A DNA stretch of 64,000 nt, from positions 248,001 through 312,000 of the forward strand of contig NW_025943851.1 of NCBI RefSeq assembly GCF_000764305.2, written 5' to 3'. The notes beneath the pieces are model-generated. The model made no database searches and had not been told where the DNA came from. It worked only from the letters and a program-made list of their open reading frames with translations. Positions within the stretch are counted from its first letter, which is position 1, and each line of letters starts with the position of its first letter. The position numbers were made by a program, and so were the translations under genes. This DNA comes from Hyalella azteca. Taxonomy: Eukaryota > Arthropoda > Malacostraca > Amphipoda > Hyalellidae. Shown one piece after another: positions 38,723 to 50,200 of the stretch.

Positions 38723-40526
38723 ATTGTTTCGTACAAATGTTTCATGTCCTTTTTTGTCTGCGTCTCCGGATCTCAGGAAATATTTTCCCTACCCAGTTAG
38801 GCACGTCGGCTGTTCTAATAGTTTACAGAAAAAATACTCGCGTTGCTGTCTTAGAAATCACAGAAATTATTTGCTGGATAAAAAACGATTGAAAATGGAT
38901 CTAGTTTGCATGTTCGAAACAGGTTGCAAAAGGCCTCTCTTTACTGTTCTGTTTGGAGCCATGATTGCTGGAATGAACTTACGAAAGCACTCAAGAATTG
39001 AGGGGTGTAAAACTGCGTATTTGCTATGATTGCAGGTTGAGCTCAATTTGCGTCCATAGTTATTGCAATGCAATATTAGTAGTACGTCGTTTGGACGCGG
39101 GCTTGGCAAATTATGTCCTACATCCAAGCCAAGCCTGAGCTTCATTTGTGTGAATGCTTTCTAATAAAAATGATTGTTGGGCCACGAGATTTATAGTTAG
39201 AAGAGAGATTTTGATCACATTTCAGCATGTATATATTGTATAAATCGTAGGTTAATAATTCACGTCCGAATCAATCATTTCATTCATTTTTGTTAATTGA
39301 TTATATTTACTGATCAAACTGGTTTACTCAGTTAATTAACTTATTGTATGATAATAAGCATAAATGGCTATTACCAGTTGAAATAATTGTTGGCTCAAAT
39401 AGTAGAAAAACTTTGGAGAAGATATCAAAATTAGAACGGCATCCTATTTAAGCGATTTACTCACGTCCCAAGGATTTCATACTTTAATTGGACTTGCGTT
39501 TAAAACTAAAATATACTACAATTTCATTCACATTCTAAGGCCAGTTCTACACTTGAGTAGTTGTTTCTTACATAATAATGTAAAATGTACAACTAATGTA
39601 TTCAAAACACCTGCTCTTCTTCATTTAATATTCATGCAAATGGGCCTTTATTCATATAAGATTTTTTGTTTGGACTTCCTCGGTCTTTAATGGAATGTTT
39701 ATGCGACGTAGCGGGTTGACTGTAATGCGATGTTGTAAGTCTATTTTATATGCTCTGGCATACGCGACACAATCGCCTAAAGCTCAATGTTTGTTTATTG
39801 AACGTAAGAATTTGCGTTCAAATTACGTTTAAATTACATATTTCTCATACTCTAATTCTATAGAGCTGTCTCTGCAATCTAGTCAGGATATGATGCGTTT
39901 TTGGGCAGTTGCACTAAACACTGAGCACTGCCACTCTCTTCATTCAATTGTCGGGCCGCGGCTGCGTTCCACTCAACGTCATTCGACAAAAAAACGCTCC
40001 TCGCCTCAGGCTACGGTCTCAGAACACCGCAATTACTGCAGCACGACTGTCCCCCGGTAACGTACGTTCGGAGTTTCTTGATTGCCGTCAACTATCATTC
40101 GATCTTTATGGAAAAAAGACGCTATAACTTTAGTGGACGGTTGTCTATTCTTGCACAACGATTGACATACAGCGAACAAACCTGTTGAGTCTAAAAATAT
40201 AGTTTGATTTCGATCAACCCGGAAAAAATTCATAACCGTATTCTAGCATTGCGTTGCTAATTTTCGGGAAGAGTAGATTTGCGTGATGGATTAAAACATG
40301 CGTGCCCTCAATATTTGTTGTCTGGCATCCGATGTCAAGCTTGAGCCGTAAGGAATAATCCTCGAACCCGCAACATTATTTGATGCCAACAAATTGGTGC
40401 TTTAGGGACGGTAATGCAGGAAAAAGACTGACATCAGTCAGATCATTGACAGTTTCCCCACCTAGCGCTCTATGCATCTTAAAGAGAAAAAAATAATTTT
40501 TTCGGGATCGAAATTGTGATTTATGA
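38723..40526. other. Non-coding stretch upstream of the secreted-protein gene
   Basis: Contains dispersed repeat copy B and short chance frames. The promoter and first (untranslated) exon of the 40.6-kb gene should lie here or further upstream, but I cannot place them. Confidence 0.5.
39583..39818 (+). repeat. Dispersed repeat, copy B (about 236 bp)
   Basis: This is the partner of the copy at 34091-34328. Differences include ctaatatgaattc versus ctaatgtattc, an extra T after cggtct, taactcgagg versus taatgcgatg, and loss of two bases near the end. Same-orientation copies could be a segmental duplication of a short element or two members of a larger family. Confidence 0.9.
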
Positions 40527-40653
40527 TGCACTAGATGTTGGCGCTTACATTGCGGTCTAACAGAATAAAGAATTTTATTTTACAGATGTGTGCACTAGAT
40601 TTTGGCGCTTCCATTGAGGTCTAACAGGTAAAAATTTGTATTTTGCAGATGTG
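40527..40653 (+). repeat. 64-bp tandem duplication carrying the splice acceptor of the 40.6-kb gene
   Basis: Two copies, 40527-40590 and 40591-40653, share tgcactagat.ttggcgctt.cattg.ggtctaacag and a pyrimidine-rich end with ag|atgtg. Copy 1 ends ttttattttacagatgtg and copy 2 ends tttgtattttgcagatgtgg. Each therefore carries a usable 3' splice site followed by ATG, but only the second ATG opens the long signal-peptide frame. Confidence 0.8.
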
Positions 40654-43156
40654 GACACTGCTCATCGTCACTTGGCTCACGGCGTTGAGCTCGTCCGTCA
40701 AGTCACTATCGGTGAACGAGGGATTTTTAACATCCACTATTATTCCTAAAGATGATGATGGTTTGGATCAATTGACGACAGCGGAAGACGTTGGGCCCGA
40801 TAAAAATCCTAAAGAATTGCATTCGAACTCTTCTGTGAATATTCTCACCAATCCTGCATTAACTGGAAATCTGGCTAGTACTTCAAGCTCCGCCAATAAT
40901 TATGGTACGGACGACGTTGCGGTGTTGTTGGAAGGGCTCCCAGGAGTTGACGTCCGTGTATCGTCAACAACTCCTGAACGGAGCAACCACAATCAAACTC
41001 CAAATAAAGAACGCAAAGAAAAAACTGATCTAACTAATTTCGTCCCAGATTCTCCGGTGAGCTCAACTCATAATTTTCATCGAGTTTCTTATGAATAGTA
41101 ATTAAAAGTGATAACCCTCAAGATGAGAATCGATAATTCATAGATAGTTTACAGCCTCGATAGCTGATAAAATGTGTGAAACAATGAAAAATTTCTGACA
41201 TATTGCTAGTGTTTTAGTTAATTTGTAATAGATTAAAGATATATAGGTAAGTTTAGAAGCTGAACCGCAATAATAGCACTTTATGATTGCTAGCAGCAAT
41301 TGATCAGTTCTGCGTAGGACGGAGGAATTCAAACATCGGATTCCGTTTTATTATTGTGCATTCAAAATCTAATTTTGCACCCATTGACTTTCTTTCATTT
41401 GGGAGAATTTTCAAGTGTAATTGGTCATAAGATGAATTGGCTGATGTCTTTCCAGATAATTAAAAAAATATGTTATGTATATTATGTTATGTTTTGACCA
41501 ATAATAGATGTAATAAAGTGATTTTTTTTTTAATTTATGTCGCCAGATTCTCAACGAAGTGGGTGTATTCAGCAAGACTCTGGTAGCTCTGCTCTCTTCG
41601 TTAAATCTGGTAGAACCTGCTCTTCCCCCACCAGTATTCGAGCCGGCACAGAGCAAACAAAATGTCTTCAAAGGCATCACTATCCCAACGGACGCCGTCG
41701 GCCACCCGGGAACTGCTTTTCCGCCACCAATAATTGAGCAAGCACAGAGCAAACAAAATGTTAAAGGTATAACTATCCCAACGGTCACAGCCGGCCAACC
41801 GGTAACCATCACAAAAGGTATAACTATCCCAACGGTCACAGTCGGCCAACCGGTGACCATCACAAAAGGTGGCAGCGTGAGCTTCGCAGAGGGTCTGGCG
41901 GCGTTCCTGGCTCTCCTGGCAGCCATCGGCGCCGGCATTGCAGCTCTCATCGCCTTCGTCATCAAGCCCCTGCAAATTGCCAACCAGATTTTGGCTATTA
42001 TCGCCATTGCCCTTTTCATTGGTAAGCCAATGAATGCTAATTTAAATAACTAATTACTACTAATTTTTTATCGCCAAGGTACTATGTGCTCACTAATAAT
42101 TCGATGTTTCGCTATGATAAGTTTCTTGATGTTAATGTTTAAATTAGAGGCTCTTGCATACAATGAATTTTTAACTATAATTATTATTTTTTGGAGAGTC
42201 ATTAAATTCGAATATTTGAAGATTATTTGTGCTCAATAAAATTGTATTTGTTTACAGCATACTTCATCGAAGATAAACATTACATACCAAAAGGTTATTT
42301 CAAAGAAGAGGAGTATGAAGATTATGATTCTTATAACCTGGACGGAATCTACTTGAATACAGCTCACACTTCCGGCTATGGGTCTAGCTACTCTGAACCA
42401 TATAAGCAGGCAAGCGAAGGATATCCTCAGGCTAACAAAGGATACTCCAAGTCAGACAATAAAAATGTAATGTCGAACAAAGAATATTCCGACGCACACA
42501 AAAGAAATTCCTCGCCGCACAAGGGATCCTCAAAGTCAAACAAGAGATACTCTGCACCAGACAAGGGATATTCTAAGGGGTATCAAAGGCACGTGACTTC
42601 AACTCTCTTCCACTCGTCAACTGAGAAGACTTTCAGACGCGCCACGAATGAGGACGCGCCGCATACTTTGCCTGCACCTGCCGCCCCAGTCCTCAGACAG
42701 GAGATCGAACAGCAAGCCGATCACGATCCTTCAATGAAAATATCGACACACTTTTATTCGGGGTCTGTCCCAGATGACGCCGAAGTAAACCCGTACGCTG
42801 CTGTGAATCCCTTCGGTTCTACTGCACAAAGCCGACAGGGCGCCAGTGGCATGAACGCTGGTGCTTCAAGTCATGTGACAGGTGAAATACCGGGAAAAGT
42901 CGTCGACACCACTGTTGCCTCTACAAGTACGAGTGAAGGTACAGAAACTACGAAGATGGTAGCAGAAAAAACTGTAAAAAATTTCGTAGATGATACATGG
43001 AATCCAAATATTACCTTTCGCCCGAGGGCCTTGCAGGTAGATCCAGTTTATAATTTAGGGAGGCCACGATCGGATCTGCCTCTGCCTGCCCTTCTTGGCG
43101 TTGCAGGCAGAGTAACAAGGGCAGTCAGCAAGTTCAGTGCCCTCTATGATCACTAA
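40649..43156 (+). CDS. Three-exon gene for a secreted or membrane protein with Pro/Thr repeats and Tyr-rich tail; function unknown
   Basis: Exons 40649-41056, 41547-42021 and 42258-43156 join with donors GTGAGC and GTAAGC, acceptors cgccag and tttacag, and phases 0 and 1, giving 593 residues. Start: ATG directly after a ttttgcag acceptor, so a 5'UTR exon lies upstream. Residues 1-19 (MWTLLIVTWLTALSSSVKS) form a signal peptide. A Ser/Thr/Asn-rich segment follows. Exon 2 has imperfect repeats (AQSKQNV, GITIPT, GQPVTITK). Two hydrophobic segments lie at about 251-275 (AAFLALLAAIGAGIAALIAFVI) and 280-298, the second spanning the exon 2/3 junction. The rest is hydrophilic: Tyr/Lys/Ser-rich with degenerate GY.K repeats, a dibasic FRR site and an NIT sequon. 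I do not recognise the family. A two-segment membrane or surface-structural protein is possible. ATTAAA at 43307 could be its poly(A) signal. Confidence 0.82.
41769..41870 (+). repeat. Coding tandem repeat (GITIPTVT.GQPVTITK) in exon 2 of the 40.6-kb gene
   Basis: Two adjacent 51-bp units, about 41769-41819 and 41820-41870, are almost identical and encode KGITIPTVTAGQPVTIT and KGITIPTVTVGQPVTIT. A third, diverged unit (GITIPTDAVGHPGTAF) lies at about 41675-41725, within a larger duplicated block beginning PPP..E.AQSKQNV. The repeats sit directly before the hydrophobic segments. Confidence 0.85.
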
Positions 43157-45435
43157 CTTGGAACTGATACGAAGTCCTTGCGCGGCATGGTTTCAAATTT
43201 TCTTGTTAGTTTGGTTGTAAAAATTTTCTTTCTCACAAGCTCGTGAATAAGACTTAACTATCACTCGTATCGTAGGAAATTCGAAAAGTTCCTGTTTCGA
43301 TTGAAAATTAAAAAACTAAATGATTACATCAAAGGTATTCATTTAGTTATTTAATTTGTAAATATCACTCATGGCGCAAAAATTATTTTATGGTATCGCA
43401 ATAACATGTCATACCAGTTATTTTCAACTTAGTATTGTGCCCTTATTTCGGCGCAAAACTGGCCGACTAAATTATTCACTCGCTGCATTTCGAGAAGAAA
43501 GTTGCACGAAGGTGCGAGAAAGCCTGACAAAAAACCTACCGGCCAACATATTTTGTGCATCAGAGCTTGCGGAAGTTTCGTTCTTTGGTAACAACGAAGT
43601 TTTCCATCTCGCAACATAAACGTAGAGATCTAGTGTGTTCGACCTAAATAGGTAGGACTATGTTATTAAGTTTGGGCATAACTGACAATTATTTTACAGG
43701 TATATTTTATCCTAGCGTTGTAATGAGTGTTGGCAATTATTTGAGTACGAAAGTACCTGTTTTATTACATAGTGAATCTCCTTTGCATTGTTCTAATTTT
43801 TAGGATCATATTTAGTTTAGTTCATTCTATACTTCTGTTCTATTATATTTAACTTTCCCGATTTTTTGTTGAGTGAGTAATTACTACCCACTCTCTCGAT
43901 TCGGTAAAATTGCAGCTATTATCCGTCATTTTATTTAATGGCAGCTATAGTAATAGTAGTGCACCGTTGGACCCGTAAATAATATCACCTGGCGAACCCA
44001 TGTCAAAGTGGGACAGGCGTAGATAGGTTTCTCTGCATCTCTCACCCATGCTCATGACAGCCGTAAAAACTCCTGTCTCTAACGATACCAAGCCAATGGA
44101 ACGTCCGAGATAAGATCGTTAAATTTCGGTTGGTTAAAAACTAGAATAACGGCCAAGCTGTTGCAAAAACTTGACTTTCCCAGACAATTCTAAGCATACG
44201 TACCCCTCTTTCATCACCTTTAAAGCACACGATAAAAAATTATTGAGTTAAAATGAGTTAACCTGAATCTCGAGCGGGCCTCACCTAGCGCGCAGGTTTC
44301 TAACAAGCAACTCGTACAATTCTTTACGAGCTCTCGGTCATGAATACTGTGGGTCAAATGCCCCAAGTTAAAAAGGATGCCAGATTTTTCTGTGTCCTCT
44401 CAAATTCACACTTTCTCACCGGCACTTGTCGATGCCATCTGACTAATAAATTGCTGCGCACAGAAACTATATACGCATACCGTCATATGACATTTAACTC
44501 ATGCTCGTCATTCAGATAGGAAAAGAATGTTTTGCAGGTAGAAGCATGGCATTCAAGTAAATGCCGTGAGTGCAGTTTGATTTAGCCTGTCTTTGGTAAA
44601 CTACGGCTATTTTCTTATTTCTGTAATTAAATGAAACACACAGCCATATTTCAGCCCCAACAAACTGTGGCAGGCAACAAGTCTCTGCCGTGAAATACTG
44701 TCAGGTACCTTAACAATAGATCAACGTTACTAATTTGACATTTTAACTGTTCACTCCCTTCACTACATAACGAGGTTTGAGACACGTCTACACACCCTAG
44801 TGTTAGCACGGCATCCACAGATCACAATATTTACGCATTCCTAACGATACTGACTGTGTTCTACGAGCAATTGTTTGAGTTTTGACACGGTTAAACGCTT
44901 TGCAGCTATTTCGTGTGGTCTAATATCTTCGGTGAAGATACGAAAATAATAGAGTCGCGTACTCAAACGAGGTAAGAAGGAAATTTGGGTAATAAAAAAC
45001 CTTCAATTCAATTATTTTGTATTTTACCAAATAATGCCGATAAAATGCATACAAACAATTGCGACTCATTTATACACTACTAGATATTGCACTCTTCACG
45101 ACTCAGCTGACGCATAAAGTGGTGTCAAGTGCAAACATATCGGAATAAAAGATGCGCTGCCCTAATTGAATAATCGATAAGCTTCAGAAGACCCGTCAAT
45201 GAAATAGTCTTTAAATTGACAAATTGCCACTTTAATATAATAAGAGCTTTCATCGTATGTCCGAGGGAAGATTCAGAAAAGAATTCTGGACTGATTGAAC
45301 TCGAGAAGTGAAATTTAATGAACTGAAAAATACTCGGAAATTTACTGTACACCTAATTTAGTCAAACTAGAGGGTATCTATTTTATGAATGATCAACAAA
45401 AATGTCGTTTCCAAGGATAAAGATGGCTGCGTTGT
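43157..45435. other. Convergent intergenic stretch
   Basis: Lies between the 3' ends of the plus-strand secreted-protein gene and minus-strand CLASRP. It should hold both 3'UTRs. On the minus strand, ATTAAA occurs near 45232 and 45315, within range of a CLASRP poly(A) site. No further gene seen. Confidence 0.5.
43307..43312 (+). promoter_or_regulatory. ATTAAA poly(A) signal candidate for the 40.6-43.2 kb gene
   Basis: An ATTAAA hexamer lies 151 bp after the stop codon at 43156 in otherwise non-coding AT-rich sequence. It is the commonest variant of AATAAA. No transcript evidence is available. Confidence 0.35.
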
Positions 45436-47276
45436 TCAGTAGTCCACAAGTTTGACGTGGCCTGAAGGTTCCGGCCTGTAAAAAATAAAAATGTACTTTC
45501 AATGTAGGATATTCATATAAATCACAGATAAGAATATATTGTTTTCTTTTGAACACAAGCATAATATGCCAATCGCATTATTCTCCCAAACTATACTCTG
45601 TCGACATTTCAATAATGACAGAAACCTCAGTTATAATATGCACCAAGCATCCACTAACATCCAAAGCGCTCCTGCAGGAACAGTAGATTTCATGAATAAT
45701 TCACTAAAACATTGTTCACAAAATCAATAAAACCAATTGCTAGATGTGTTGAAGTTATTCTTTTAGTCATGAAATTTAATGCAAATAATAAGGAAAACTC
45801 CCTGATGGGAACTACGACAAACATCTGTGATTTATTCACGCAATAAGCAAACAGTTGGTAATGGCAGGCCTCAGAATAACCAAGGAACGAAATGCTAACA
45901 AAACAAACCTGTCCTCCTCATCCCGTCTGTTCCTGAAGTCTCTTTCCCGGTCCACGAACCGTCTTTCAGGCCTGAAGTCTTGGTTATCCCGACGATCTCT
46001 GCCGAAATTCGCAGGAGGTGGATCTCTGTAAGGAGGGCCGCCGTTGTCGCCTTTGAAGTTCCGTCCACCTCCGCCACCTCGCATCGCATTACCTCTATTC
46101 CTAAAACCAGTCATGGGTGGTTCTTCCCTATCCCTGAAATTTGCCTTCCTCATGGGCTCGTCCCTATCTCTGAATCCACCACTTTCTCTCATGGGAAATT
46201 CTTCTCTGTCCTTGAATCCTCCACCTCTCATTGGCTCTTCCCTGTCCCTAAATCCACCGCCTCGCATTGGCTCTTCCCTGTCCCTAAATCCACCACCTCT
46301 CATTGGTTCTTCTCTTTCCCTGAATCCACCACCACCACCGTCCCGGCCTCGTCTGTCATCGTAGTTATCGAAATCGTTCATCATTGGCATTGGAGGTTGC
46401 TGCGGGGGACGATTACCACCCAAGTGTGGGAAGCCTCTCCTGTTATCACGAGGTGGTGGTAGTGGTGGCGGCTGGTAGAAACCATCCCTATTGTAGCCGT
46501 CAGTACCGTTATTTCCGCCGTCCCCGCGGAAACCTCGATAGTTGTCACCGGCATAGCAATCCCCACGACGGAAGTCGTTGGGGTCGCTGCGATAATCCCT
46601 AGAGTTTACACCAGGAGGAGTAGGGCAGAGAGAAGGACCAGGCGGTGGGAAACGAGGAGGAGTCCGACGAGACGGTGCGGGCGGGTACGGCGATGTAGGG
46701 GAGAATTTTCTGGAAGGTGGAGGCCGTCGCACGTCAGGAACGAGGTCCATGAGGCGCGGAGGTGCCGTTGGCGACGGGAGTAAGCCTGCACGTGGCGGCG
46801 GTCGGTCCTCAACCGGCATCCTGAGATCCAAAAAGAAACGAAAAGGTCATCGACTGCCAAGGATTGCTTGCCGTACGGTATTTCACTGCAAAACAACCAG
46901 TAATGGAGGGTGAATTCAACGACTTCTAGTTTTATCCAGCTATGATGTCGCAAGAATAAAAATAGTTCCAATTTTCTTTATTTTATAAAAATGCTACTTA
47001 TTCACACCCTCCACCAGTAGTTCCCACAGAATATGTTCAATTCAGTCGCAAATGCAGAAGCTGCACAAATTCACTCAATGGTTAAAAAAACACCGACTTA
47101 AGGTAGCTACAGAACAGCAGTTAATACGTAGCATTGAACACTTCAGAATCAATACCCTCACAATAAATCAAACACCATAGCGCTCGGTCTGACCGTCTCT
47201 GAGGAGGAGGAGGAGGAGGGGAACGTGAGTCATGGCGACTCCTGCCACGGCCTTCGTTTTCGCGTCCTCTGTACGG
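45436..47276 (-). other. CLASRP: CLASRP coding exons 15-17: proline-rich and RG-repeat C-terminal extension
   Basis: Three exons continue the CLASRP frame beyond the usual RS-type C-terminus. Exon 15 (83 nt) reads PYRGRENEGRGRSRHDSR followed by a polyproline run. Exon 16 (912 nt) starts RMPVEDRPPPRAGLLP, is proline-rich, then Asn/Gly/Asp-rich, then has repeats of GGGFRDREEPMR and ends with NFRDRE/RNRRDEED. Exon 17 adds PEPSGHVKLVDY and the stop at 45436-45438. Phases are 0 into exon 15 and 2 at both later junctions, all consistent. What is seen: one open frame across three introns. What is inferred: that these exons belong to CLASRP and are not a separate downstream gene. An alternative is a shorter isoform ending by read-through after exon 14 or 15. 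I do not recall such an extension in vertebrate CLASRP. Confidence 0.74.
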
Positions 47277-50200
47277 CTGCACAAAAAATCAATTGCTATG
47301 ATTATTTTGAATGTAAACAGTTGCATGGAAACTCAATGAATAAAAAACTCATCCCATGGCATTACCCATTAGGAAAAAGTTCGATTGCAGCCTCAATTCA
47401 ATTAGTGTATGGAAGACTAGTGTACATAAACTAGTAGTTATTAAAAATAAATATTGTAAAAGAAGCTTTATTTAAAACAAAGATATACGATTTATATCTG
47501 CCAGCAAGAGAAGCCAAAAGCTCATTTTCTATGGTGCATCTGCTATGAAAAAAAGATAGCGTTTGGTCTTCGGACAAATTTAGCCTGGTGCATCAGCTGT
47601 AAAATTGTAAAATTTGGCTATCAAACCGCGAGCATCATGACTAGAAAAAAAAACTGCTCGTACTTATCACTGGAAATGAAGTGAGAGACACATAGAAGAA
47701 AAAAAATGTTGTCCGTTTTTGACCAAAATCACGGCAAGATATTTATCAACGATATAAAACAGACGTAGGTAGATTTACGGAAAACATGAACTGCATGCGA
47801 TTTCATGGTCATAAGCTCGGAAACATAAATAGTAATCGACCTCACCCTGCTCCTAACATCGTCAGGGGACGAGGACCGTCGAGAATAAGAAGGTGAGCGT
47901 CGAGGATACGAAGGTGACCGACGCGAGCGAATTGACGGCGAGTAGGAACGAGACGATGACCGGGATGATGATGAGTCTGATCCATGACGACGGTGGCGCT
48001 TCTCGCGTTCTCTGTGAGTTTATAGTAAAAGATTTAAAAACTAAGAAAATGTTGGATTAAATAATACTGAATCACCTGTTGTCATTAAATGCGCTTTTCA
48101 AAGTTGCAGAAGCTGGAACGTACTATTTATGGCGTTAGAATCAGTTATCGGTTAAATGCCGTAGCATATTCATTCTGAAGATATTGTTCTTGAGGCCGTT
48201 AATGAAAATACAATAACACTAGTAAGTAGCAACAAAAAAGTTTGATGCAAAATCCCGTACCGCTTTCTCATCCTGATGGCGATCTCCCTGAGCTCCTCTT
48301 CCCTGTCCAGGCGTTCCTGCATCTGCTTCTCCTGACGCTCCCGCTCTTGAAGCTTGTCGGCCTTGCCTGTCATGGTTTTTTATTTTATAATTCATTGAAT
48401 CTACGATACTATTGAAATTTCATCATTATTAGAGCAGTAATAGACGTGCATCTTGTCCAATGAGCGTGGGCTGAAATTCAATTATATAAAACATGCAGTT
48501 ACTCACACTGCTTCTTGAGGAGCGCTTGCATTTTCTTGCGGAGTTTCTCTTTACGCGCCGCGGCGACAGTAGCGTTGCTCGCAGTTCCGCTGCCCTGAGC
48601 ATCCAGAGGCGCGTTATTCGAGAACAAATATTTTGGTATTATTATCATGAATATTATAATATTGTTATGAGACGCTACTTTAAGTGCACAGGAAGACGAT
48701 CTTAATGCTGATACATGCGATAAAGTACCGATGCCAAGTCTTTTCGCGCTCGACGTGTTATAAAACGCGGCGGATAAGAAAAAAAAATATTTTAAATGGA
48801 ATGGGAATCAACGAACATGACTCGAGAAGCGAGTGACAAAGTCTCATGACAAGTTTTATTAATGAGACTTCGCGTATGTAGTGAAAGGTAGGGGCGACCA
48901 GGATACGAGTCAGGGTACACCTCAAGAATGAACAGTCGCATGCGCACCAACGCATGTCATCGTTGCCCACGCGCCGTTCGTTATTCAAGTGCGTTTTGAT
49001 GCCACTTCAAGCCAAGTTTTGGATGCCCCTTTAGCTGGCAAGAAGTAACCGCTAATAAGTGTAGAGGGCTACATTTAGTGGCGGCTGTCGGACTAGTCAT
49101 TTCGTGCAGAGGCAGTTGCTGCTTAAGCACAACTGTCATGGTACTCTAGTACCAAATGGCTGCGATCAAAAAACTAACATGTTTGTTTTTGCCGAACAGC
49201 AGAGGCCACTAACTGACGGATCGCGGTCCAGATGCTGACCGTAAAGCAATCCCATGCTGATTACTATACAAATACAATCCAAACGACTACATTTTTGAAA
49301 ATAAACGACGACTTAACGAAGAACAGATTACGTTTTCGTGCTTTATTATTGCAGAATCCAATCTTTATGTGAAGTAACTAAAATTACTGATCATATTGTT
49401 ATCACTTGCTGCTCCATAAAAGCAGTGGCATAACTGTAAGAGAATAGCAAAAAAGTTGGATGCATAATATGATCATATCAAAGAGTCGTGCTGCACAATA
49501 CTGACGCTCAATTCTTCTTTAATACTAGATGAAACAAAATAATTCAAATTGACTAGACAATTACATTTTTATCAAATTACTCATAACCCTTCACGATATT
49601 TCCCTGCGATCAAGCCAGGCCGCTGTGAGGGCGGGACACAAGACGCCAAACTTTACCTCGAGAGGACACAACCTCATCCGCGTCACGCAATCATGGGTGT
49701 CGATATATCCCCAAACCATAATGATTGAATAAAGAATTAATGCACCGGTTTGGCAGAGTATCAACTTCATTCATGAAGTAAAAAGCTGTAATATACATGA
49801 ATAACTCAATACCAACCTCCCACTTTCTAAATGATTTTATAGATCTGGTACCACAATTGAAGTGATCGAGTTTCTGGTCGCGAGTATTCAACGTCATTTC
49901 GAGTAGAAAAAACACAAAGGTGAAAGATTTAACTAAGCTATGGATCGTAGATCTGTCAAAATTTGTGGAAATGTTTCTGGTAGAAGTTTTGGTATCCATA
50001 GTCTGGACCTAGAGTAAGATAAAAGCCAAGCTGCAAGTAAGGGTTCAGATCACCACGCGCTACGAAAGATTCTTACTGACTTTGAGTGTCGCCGAAATGT
50101 CCTCAATACTTCCTCCTCCAGGCGTCCTGTGGAACAAGACAGTTTACATTCATTGAAAAATAATGCCGCATAATAGTCATGTATATATTATATCCAGAAA

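Noticed and set aside
38548..38745. 65-codon minus ORF
   Set aside because: Lies inside an inverted-repeat arm and its partner arm contains a mirrored fragment; no gene-like features.
41411..42019. 202-codon minus-strand ORF
   Set aside because: It is antisense to the repeated exon 2 of the phase-consistent plus-strand gene. The plus model has splice sites and a signal peptide.
45980..46602. Plus-strand Ser/Pro-rich ORFs
   Set aside because: Antisense shadow of CLASRP exon 16 repeats.
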